The translations under genes were made by a program, and so were the position numbers. Below the pieces are notes generated by a model. That model ran no database searches. It was not told the origin of the DNA and saw only the letters and a list, made by a program, of their open reading frames with translations. Shown here piece after piece: positions 41,511-47,268 of a stretch of 47,268 nt of DNA (the stretch's first letter is position 1; every line of letters starts with the position of its first letter). This DNA is from an uncultured Eubacteriales bacterium (GTDB lineage Bacteria > Bacillota > Clostridia > Peptostreptococcales > Anaerovoracaceae): contig ONRQ01000013.1 of the NCBI GenBank assembly GCA_900320285.1, positions 1 through 47,268 of the forward strand. The letters are read 5' to 3'.

Positions 41511-41903
41511 TCAGATACTGCGGGATATCTTGCCGAGTACGGAATTGATAAAAGCATACGATCTGTCATCCCCGTACTTTTTTGCAAGATTCACAGCTTC
41601 GTTGATTGAAACACTTACCGGGATGCTTTCAACATAAAGCATTTCCGCAACAGCTGTCCTCAGTATTGCAAGATCTGTCTTTGCTATCCTTTCAATCGAC
41701 CACTTGTCAAGATTTTCGCTTATGACTTTGTCGATTTCATCATGGTGATCCTGAATTGCGGCAAGAGTTTCAGAAGCCTGCTTTTTGCTTGCTGCTTTGA
41801 CATTCTCGTCAATAATGGAAAGGTCGTCGACTCTGAAGTCATCAGTCATATCCATCTGATATACGAGCTGCATCGTTATTTCTCTTATATCTTCTCTTTT
41901 CAA
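41511..41903 (-). CDS. nusB: Transcription antitermination factor NusB
   Basis: This protein of 130 residues is all-helical and has the NusB pattern: REDIREITMQLVYQMDMT at the start, WSIERIAKTDLAILRTAVAEMLYVE near 80 and PVSVSINEAVNLAKKYGDDRSYAFINSVLGKI at the end. NusB with S10 binds boxA RNA to prevent early termination of rRNA transcripts. It overlaps the Asp23 gene by 4 nt and is 4 nt before the tsaD paralogue. Confidence 0.97.
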   Translation of the reverse strand: MKREDIREITMQLVYQMDMTDDFRVDDLSIIDENVKAASKKQASETLAAIQDHHDEIDKVISENLDKWSIERIAKTDLAILRTAVAEMLYVESIPVSVSINEAVNLAKKYGDDRSYAFINSVLGKISRSI

Positions 41904-42235
41904 TTTGTCTCCTTCTTATCCAGACCTTCAACACGGATGTTTACTGCCTTGACCGTAAAGTCAGTCTTTTCTTCTATGTCTCTTTTGACTTTTGACTGTA
42001 TGTCATAACAAAGCTGAGGTATGTTGACCCCGAAATATACGATTATTTCGCAGTTGATAGTCAGCACGCCGTTATCTTCGCTTATTTTGATTCCCGGACT
42101 CTGGATATCCATTCCTATAGCCTTCTGGATATTCTCACTAAAGCTGAAATCCGGAAATCTGCTTACGTCGTCAAATGCGAAAATGTCCTTTTCGATCAGA
42201 TCGATCAGATTGATATCATCATTCATCGGATCCAT
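41900..42235 (-). CDS. Asp23/Gls24 family envelope-stress protein
   Basis: The protein has 111 residues, with GIKISEDNGVLTINCEIIVYFGVNIPQLCYDIQSKVKRDI and VKAVNIRVEGL, which is the Asp23 fold (a beta-alpha-beta unit found in many Bacillota). Its family members link to cell-envelope homeostasis, and a member commonly precedes nusB in clostridia. N-terminal residues 1-35 are acidic and variable. It overlaps the CorC stop by 17 nt and nusB by 4 nt. Confidence 0.88.
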   Translation of the reverse strand: MDPMNDDINLIDLIEKDIFAFDDVSRFPDFSFSENIQKAIGMDIQSPGIKISEDNGVLTINCEIIVYFGVNIPQLCYDIQSKVKRDIEEKTDFTVKAVNIRVEGLDKKETN

Positions 42236-43553
42236 CCTCTCTCTCTGTTTTTTCTATACGTATCTTTTCGATCCTTCGGTCTTTTACTGACAGGATCGTA
42301 AAGCTGTAATCTTCATATGATATCGGCTTATATTTGACATTTTCCCGTGGGATCTCACCCAGAAGATCGATAATAAAGCCTCCGACAGTCTCACTTGTCT
42401 CTGATTCGAGCTCTACGTCTGTCTCCTCCTCAAGATCATCGAGGTATACGTTTCCGTCAACAATAAATGTAGTATCGTTAACTTTTTCTATTATGCGGTC
42501 TTCCTCGTCAAATTCGTCGTCGATATCTCCCACTATCTGTTCAATGATATCTTCGACTGATACTATTCCGCTGAATCCGCCGTATTCATCGATAAGAATC
42601 GCAAGATGCTGTCTCTCTATCTGCAGTTCCCTGAACAGCGAGTCGATATTCTTTGTTTCAGGAACAAAATAAGCCGGTCTCAGGAGCTTCTTTATATCCA
42701 CATTATCGAAACCCTTCTTCGTGGCATTATAAAGATAATCTTTTATGTGAAGTATTCCGACAATGTTGTCCGGATCGCCTTTATATACAGGTATCCTTGA
42801 ATGTGTGAGCTCCATGAGCTCCTCAAAATACTCGCTTCTGTCATCATCAAGATCGAACATGAACACATCAGTACGAGGTGTCATGATCTCATATGCAAGA
42901 AGATCGTCAAATTCGAATATGGAGTCGATCATCTTGCGGCCTTCCTCCTTGATCTCGCCGGATTCCTGGCCTCTGTCGAGCATGGACATTACCTTGTCCT
43001 CGGAGAAGTATGAATCATCAACATCTACCTTTTTACCCATGATACGGAGGATAATGTTTGCTATGGCCTTGCATATCCATACCAGAGGCAGAGTGATGAT
43101 GTATATGAACTTCTGGAAGCCTATGAGCCCTACCCCAACGGCTTCACTGTCCTGAGCAGCGAGTTTCTTCGGCAGTATGTCCGAAAGGCTTGTGTAAAAG
43201 ATATAAAAGCATAGATTTAAAAGAATCAGGATCAGCAGACCGAATCTTTCAGAGCCGGTAATACCTACCGTAAAATCCCTGTATATCAGCAGCACATTGA
43301 ACAGCATAAAGCATACGATTATGCTTATAAAGCTGGCCGCGTGATCGGCATAATGATATTTTGACGGTTTTGCCAGAAAGTCTGTTACTGTCTGAAGACT
43401 TTTGTTCTCAGGCTCGTCTTCCAGCATCTCCTTGATGATATTGCGGTCTATGTAATCAAGCGCTCGCTTGCATGCCACAACCAGGCCGTTGAAGACCATG
43501 ATAAGAATTATCAGTATCAGAAACAGATAAGAGGGTAAACTGCCGTCTTCCAT
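42219..43553 (-). CDS. HlyC/CorC (CNNM-CBS) transporter-associated membrane protein
   Basis: Start chosen at ATG 43553 after AAGGAG; the frame extends 43 codons upstream into trhP with no conserved residues. The 444-residue protein has an N-terminal transmembrane block (SLPSYLFLILIILIMVFNGLVVACKRAL, about 5-32, and three further segments to about 150). A CBS pair follows (MTPRTDVFMFDLDDD and DIKKLLRPAYFVPET, about 205-330), then a CorC_HlyC tail (VDGNVYLDDLEEETDVE). Such proteins export magnesium or cobalt. It lies 10 nt after trhP in a continuous operon. Confidence 0.92.
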   Translation of the reverse strand: MEDGSLPSYLFLILIILIMVFNGLVVACKRALDYIDRNIIKEMLEDEPENKSLQTVTDFLAKPSKYHYADHAASFISIIVCFMLFNVLLIYRDFTVGITGSERFGLLILILLNLCFYIFYTSLSDILPKKLAAQDSEAVGVGLIGFQKFIYIITLPLVWICKAIANIILRIMGKKVDVDDSYFSEDKVMSMLDRGQESGEIKEEGRKMIDSIFEFDDLLAYEIMTPRTDVFMFDLDDDRSEYFEELMELTHSRIPVYKGDPDNIVGILHIKDYLYNATKKGFDNVDIKKLLRPAYFVPETKNIDSLFRELQIERQHLAILIDEYGGFSGIVSVEDIIEQIVGDIDDEFDEEDRIIEKVNDTTFIVDGNVYLDDLEEETDVELESETSETVGGFIIDLLGEIPRENVKYKPISYEDYSFTILSVKDRRIEKIRIEKTEREDGSDE

Positions 43554-43563
43554 TTTTTTCTCC

Positions 43564-44805
43564 TTACTTCTTTTTGCGTAAAATAAAACCTTCTTCAGGT
43601 ATGCGCTTAAAACGTATGCGCAGTATCTGCTGAGGATGAGGCGCGCTCTGTACCGGATTGCCATCCTCATCATACATTTCACGTATCGTTTCTTCGTAGT
43701 ACGGCGTGTACGGTCCGAATACTTCCACGGTATCTCCTATTGAGAACTTGTTTCTCTGCTCTACCGTTGTAAGACCGGTAGTCTCATCAGTTTCCCTGAC
43801 AAGGCCTATAAACGAATAATTCCTTGTATAGTCGCTGGTAAGATAGTTCTGGTCTTTATCTGTAGGCTTATTGTAATAAAAACCGTGGGTGAATTCCCTG
43901 TGACTCGCCTTGCAGAGTTCGTCGTACCACTTGCTGTCAAATTCATAATTCTCAGGGTCACTGAGATATGAGTCGATTGCAGCTCTGTAAGCTGTTACGA
44001 CAGTTGCCACATAGTACATCGATTTCATGCGGCCTTCTATCTTTAGCGAATACACACCTGCTTCCGCAAGATCCGGAATGCGGTCTATCATGCAGAGGTC
44101 CCGTGAATTAAGAATGTAACTTCCGTATCCGTCTTCTTCGATCGGATAGTACTGACCCGGTCTCTGCTCTTCAACCAGCGCGTATTTCCATCTGCACGGA
44201 TGTGTGCATGCACCGCGGTTTGCATCCCTGCCGGCCATGAAATTGCTGAGAAGGCATCTGCCGGAGTACGAGATGCACATGGCACCGTGTACAAAGGACT
44301 CGATCTCTATATCCTCAGGAAGCTCTTCTCTCATTACCCTGATCTCTTCAAGGCTCATCTCACGCGCGCATACTACTCGTTTGACTCCTTGTGAAGCCCA
44401 GAAACGGGCTGTCAGGTAGTTGGTTGTATTTGCCTGTGTAGACAGATGGATCTCAGCATCAGGGATCTGTTCCTTTATCAGGCCCATAACTCCCGGATCA
44501 GACACCAGGAATGCATCAACGGGAATATGCCTGATTTTCCCGATATAATCTCTCAGAGGCAAAATATCGCCGTTGTGAGGGTATATGTTTATTGTCATAT
44601 AACCCTTGGCATTATTGGCGTGCAGCCAGTCCATCGCTTCTTCGATTTCAGGCACGGTAAAATTGCCGGCTCCGGCTCTCAGGCTGAACATTTCGCCGCC
44701 GAAATAGACAGCGTCAGCGCCGAACCTTACCGCCGTTTTCAGTTTTTCCATATCGCCTGCCGGAGCAAGCAATTCGAGTTCTGGTTTTCTATCGTTTGTT
44801 TTCAT
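43564..44805 (-). CDS. trhP: U32 peptidase-family tRNA hydroxylation protein
   Basis: This 413-residue U32 protein carries ELLAPAGDMEKLKTAVRFGADAVYFGGEMFSLR at its start and a four-cysteine iron-sulfur region (ISYSGRCLLSNFMAGRDANRGACTHPCRWKY near 172, LNSRDLCMID near 230). In Bacillus the yrrN/yrrO (TrhP) proteins convert U34 to 5-hydroxyuridine in tRNA using prephenate, and TrmR (next gene upstream) methylates it. The conserved order mltG-trmR-trhP supports this over protease annotation. It overlaps trmR by 4 nt. Confidence 0.9.
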   Translation of the reverse strand: MKTNDRKPELELLAPAGDMEKLKTAVRFGADAVYFGGEMFSLRAGAGNFTVPEIEEAMDWLHANNAKGYMTINIYPHNGDILPLRDYIGKIRHIPVDAFLVSDPGVMGLIKEQIPDAEIHLSTQANTTNYLTARFWASQGVKRVVCAREMSLEEIRVMREELPEDIEIESFVHGAMCISYSGRCLLSNFMAGRDANRGACTHPCRWKYALVEEQRPGQYYPIEEDGYGSYILNSRDLCMIDRIPDLAEAGVYSLKIEGRMKSMYYVATVVTAYRAAIDSYLSDPENYEFDSKWYDELCKASHREFTHGFYYNKPTDKDQNYLTSDYTRNYSFIGLVRETDETTGLTTVEQRNKFSIGDTVEVFGPYTPYYEETIREMYDEDGNPVQSAPHPQQILRIRFKRIPEEGFILRKKK

Positions 44806-45476
44806 TCTATAAATCTGATTATTGCAAGCCCGTCTGCGCCGGTAAGAATTGTTACCTCAAGGTCGTCACGACTGTAAAGGTATTCAAGAAATTTCTTCAT
44901 GTATTTTATGCTCGTTCTGTGTCGTTTTGCATCCTTGCCGTCAGCCTCAACTATCCATCCGCTGAGAAGAATGTTGTCACATACTATCAGCGCATTTTTT
45001 GTGCATATCCTTTCAGCAGCTTCAAAGAATTCCCTGTAATGGCTTTTGGCCGCATCTATAAATACAAAATCGAACTTCTCTGATTCTTCAGCATCTTCGA
45101 GTTTACTTACGAGTTCATCGAGTATCTCTGAAGCGTCACCTGTGCGGAAGTCTATACGCTCCCCTTCCTTCCTTGAAGCAAATTCAGCTCCGGCGGCTTC
45201 TATCATGACGGGATTACGCTCAATAGTTGTAATATGGGCTTCAGGCAGTTTCTTTGCAAAGAAAAGCGCTGAATATCCATGAGCCGTCCCTATCTCGAGT
45301 ATCCTTGAGGGATTTGTAATGCCTGTCAGGAGGCCCAGTATCTCCTCGGTCTCAGTAAAAATAAGCGGAACAGACTCTTCTTCATTTGAACGCCTGAGGT
45401 TCGCAAGATCTTCATCAGCAGCCTTATGATAACTGTCGACAAATTCCTTGAAAGGAATGTCTCTTACGTACTTCAT
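44802..45476 (-). CDS. trmR: tRNA 5-hydroxyuridine methyltransferase TrmR
   Basis: The protein of 224 residues is a class I SAM methyltransferase of the O-methyltransferase-3 type: ILEIGTAHGYSALFFAKKLPEAHITTIERNP near 78, FDFVFIDAAKSHYREFFE near 138 and ALIVCDNILLSGWI near 168. It is homologous by pattern to Bacillus YrrM, which makes 5-methoxyuridine at position 34 of tRNAs. Stop of mltG and start here share one base (TAATG), and its own stop overlaps trhP. Other O-methyltransferases of this fold act on catechols; the neighbours argue against this. Confidence 0.92.
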   Translation of the reverse strand: MKYVRDIPFKEFVDSYHKAADEDLANLRRSNEEESVPLIFTETEEILGLLTGITNPSRILEIGTAHGYSALFFAKKLPEAHITTIERNPVMIEAAGAEFASRKEGERIDFRTGDASEILDELVSKLEDAEESEKFDFVFIDAAKSHYREFFEAAERICTKNALIVCDNILLSGWIVEADGKDAKRHRTSIKYMKKFLEYLYSRDDLEVTILTGADGLAIIRFIE

Positions 45477-46513
45477 TATCCTTCGCCTTCACTTTCGGTA
45501 CCGTCAGGTGCTTCTTCAGCTTCTTCAGCTTCTTCGGACTCTTCTGCTTCCTCAGCTTCAGCCTTTACAGCATTCTCATATTCTTCGACCCATGAGTTGT
45601 ACTCGTTCTCATCAGCAGTAAACCTGTGGGTTCCATCCAGCGTGCTGTTAAGAACGTAATAAGTATATTCATGCTCTTCAGGATACAGTGCAGCCATGAT
45701 TGATTCCCTGCTCGGCGAACAGAGAGGCTTATCCGGAAGATCATCCACATTTATAAGTTCCATGTTGATCTGATTGTGTATGACACCTGATATTTCCGCA
45801 CGTTCCTTGTCGATCGAAGTCTCCTTTTCGATCATCGAAGCCATTACGAGAAGCTGTCTTGTAGTGATCCCCAGTTCATCTGCTCTTGCACTGCAGTCTT
45901 CATCATAAAAGTTTCCGAATGCATCGAGCATCATGATTATCATCATTGTTTCATCAGCATCAGCGGACAGAGTATATTCACCCGGAAGCAGGAATCCTTC
46001 TATAAGATCTGTACCTGTGAGCCCCTCCTCGTTTTCACCAAGAACCTCAAGCTGGGTAAGATCAGGATCAGCTGCGGCTTCAAGGAATTTTTCCTTGTCC
46101 GCAAGTCCGTCCCTGTCTAGCGCTGTGGCCAGCTGTGAAATTGTATATCCCGGAGGTACCGTAAATCCCTTTGAGGTCGTCAGGCCGCTCTGCAGCGTTT
46201 GCAGTATGCTGAGCGAATCCATTGACGGAGAAATATAGTATGTGCCGGGTTTGAAGTCCTTTGCGAGGGTCAGTTTTCCGAGGAGTTCAAAACGTGATGC
46301 GCTTTTTATAAACTTCTGTTCATCAAGCCGTTCCGCGATATCGCTCAGACCGTCATTTTCCTCAACGACAAAATCCGCGTAGGTCGTACGCGTTCTGTCG
46401 TAAGGCTTGGACATCATGTATACAGACCAGAGTATCAATGCAGCCAGTATAATGAGCACTGTAATGATTGTAAGCGGTCTGTGGAAACGCTTGATGCTCT
46501 TTTCTTCTTTCAA
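45476..46513 (-). CDS. mltG: Endolytic peptidoglycan transglycosylase MltG
   Basis: The 345-residue protein has one N-terminal membrane anchor (ITVLIILAALILWSVYMM, about 17-34), a LysM-like subdomain (FVVEENDGLSDIAERLDEQKFI) and the YceG catalytic domain. The catalytic Glu is in MASMIEKETSIDKERAEISGVIHNQI near 225. MltG cleaves nascent glycan strands to set their length. The last ~35 residues are a Glu/Ala/Ser low-complexity tail (EEAEESEEAEEAEEAPDG) that is not usual for the family. The gene is 9 nt from efp. Confidence 0.94.
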   Translation of the reverse strand: MKEEKSIKRFHRPLTIITVLIILAALILWSVYMMSKPYDRTRTTYADFVVEENDGLSDIAERLDEQKFIKSASRFELLGKLTLAKDFKPGTYYISPSMDSLSILQTLQSGLTTSKGFTVPPGYTISQLATALDRDGLADKEKFLEAAADPDLTQLEVLGENEEGLTGTDLIEGFLLPGEYTLSADADETMMIIMMLDAFGNFYDEDCSARADELGITTRQLLVMASMIEKETSIDKERAEISGVIHNQINMELINVDDLPDKPLCSPSRESIMAALYPEEHEYTYYVLNSTLDGTHRFTADENEYNSWVEEYENAVKAEAEEAEESEEAEEAEEAPDGTESEGEG

Positions 46514-46522
46514 ATGAGTCTC

Positions 46523-47083
46523 CTACTTGGATCTTCCGAGATACTCACCTGATCTTGTATCGATCTGGATCCTCTCGCCTTCATTAATGAAGATAGGAAC
46601 CTGAATAACTGCGCCGGTCTCAACTGTAGCAGCCTTTGTAACGTTAGTTGCGGTATCACCCTTTACGCCCGGCTCTGTCTCAATAACTTCGAGGTCGACG
46701 AAGTTCGGAGCTTCAACAGTGAATGCGTTGTCCTTATAGAATTTGACTGTAGCGACATCATTCTCACGGATATACTTGATGGCATCCTCAACCAGGTCAA
46801 ATGTCAGAGGGACCTGATCATATGTCTCCTGATCCATGAAGTAGTACAGCTCTCCATCGTTGTAGAGGTACTGCATCTGCTTTGTCTCGATATGAGCCTT
46901 AGGGAACTTGTCGTTAGGGTTGAAAGCTTCCTCGCGTGTAGCACCTGTGAGGATGTTTCTGTACTTTGTTCTTACGAAAGCAGCTCCCTTGCCCGGCTTA
47001 ACATGCTGGAAATCGAGCACTACATGCGGTTCGCCGTTCATCTCAAAAGTAATACCTTTTCTGAAGTCACTTGCATAAATCAT
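46523..47083 (-). CDS. efp: Translation elongation factor P
   Basis: This 186-residue EF-P carries the normal three beta-barrel domains. The domain I tip is [17 protein letters not shown] near 28-45, where the tip Lys (in PGKG) is modified in many species. The C-terminal end is [16 protein letters not shown], which is the consensus of domain III. EF-P relieves stalling at proline runs. It opens the operon that runs to tlyA, with start ATG 47083 after AAGGAG. Confidence 0.98.
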   Translation of the reverse strand: MIYASDFRKGITFEMNGEPHVVLDFQHVKPGKGAAFVRTKYRNILTGATREEAFNPNDKFPKAHIETKQMQYLYNDGELYYFMDQETYDQVPLTFDLVEDAIKYIRENDVATVKFYKDNAFTVEAPNFVDLEVIETEPGVKGDTATNVTKAATVETGAVIQVPIFINEGERIQIDTRSGEYLGRSK

Positions 47084-47134
47084 TGGTGTTTCTCCTTATA
47101 ATTAAAAATGAAAAAATTATAAACTTACTTTATT

Positions 47135-47260
47135 TTACTTATCTGATATTGCTTCTCCGACAATGCTGAACACATCATTCATCATGGTGCCGATTGCCAT
47201 CTGAGCCTGCATAGTGCCAGCGGCAATTACCATTGCTACAAGAGCAAATAACTTTTTCAT
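47135..47260 (-). CDS. Small hydrophobic ORF upstream of efp, unrecognised
   Basis: This 41-codon frame is too short for the usual thresholds. It encodes a Met, two Lys and a hydrophobic stretch (LFALVAMVIAAGTMQA), then a short amphipathic end (MAIGTMMNDVFSIVGEA). It looks like a signal peptide or small membrane peptide. The ATG at 47260 is preceded by AAAAAGAA, a weak site; the window ends eight bases further. It lies 51 nt upstream of efp in the same direction. It may be a real small protein or chance; no family was recognised. Confidence 0.4.
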   Translation of the reverse strand: MKKLFALVAMVIAAGTMQAQMAIGTMMNDVFSIVGEAISDK

Positions 47261-47268
47261 TTCTTTTT

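Noticed and set aside
43554-43682. Extended CorC start at 43682
   Set aside because: The extra 43 residues lie inside the trhP 3' end and lack conservation; AAGGAG precedes ATG 43553.

Overview
The window looks like chromosome of a low-to-mid GC Bacillota of class Clostridia, probably near Anaerovoracaceae / Family XIII. That placement is inferred from gene content and order (cinA-recA, rplU-rpmA-obgE, alaS-ireB-ruvX, efp-mltG-trmR-trhP, nusB-xseA-xseB-ispA-tlyA, mutS-mutL-miaA-ynbB), Bacillus-type SOS boxes and strong GGAGG ribosome sites; no rRNA gene is present to confirm it. Genes in 1-25.1 kb lie on the plus strand and genes in 26.5-47.3 kb on the minus strand. The two halves converge on an AT-rich 1.4 kb stretch with no convincing gene.

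Left half. Housekeeping runs from 0 to 11 kb: a chimeric ArgR/CinA reading frame at the very edge, SOS-controlled recA, a ProXp-type deacylase, rplU with an unusual C-terminal domain, a frameshifted rpmA, obgE, comEA, a Spo0A-C-only regulator, a DUF896 protein, alaS, ireB and ruvX. From 10.2 to 15.2 kb lies an accessory cluster: a LysR regulator, a four-helix membrane protein, a flavin reductase with a zinc-ribbon tail, a probable two-domain alpha+beta-barrel protein and a cytosolic LVIVD-repeat protein. It reads as an uncharacterised small-molecule redox or catabolic unit and is the best candidate for a new system. A DUF1097/3D-domain pair and an opine-dehydrogenase-like enzyme with a basic insertion follow.

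Mobile zone. From 17.9 to 26.5 kb there are IS21-type remnants with repeated GTCGGGCG sites, a REP-like palindrome, a long imperfect hairpin, a hydantoinase/oxoprolinase pair (hyuA-hyuB) with a divergent cyclophilin, and a fusion point between an XRE regulator remnant and a TniQ/TnsD-like remnant. The AT-rich stretch that follows carries an array of ACTTGYCAAT sites.

Right half. A LysM protein has a consensus promoter surrounded by three LexA boxes. Two dense minus-strand operons follow: mutS-mutL-miaA-recombinase-ynbB-VTT-ybaK, and efp-mltG-trmR-trhP-corC-asp23-nusB-tsaD paralogue-xseA-xseB-ispA-tlyA. An aminotransferase gene lies between them.

Three housekeeping genes are damaged: cinA (head replaced by an ArgR head), rpmA (11-bp tandem duplication) and the tsaD paralogue (frame change with a small apparent deletion). 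This may be real decay or rearrangement, but a sequencing or assembly fault must be excluded first, especially for rpmA.
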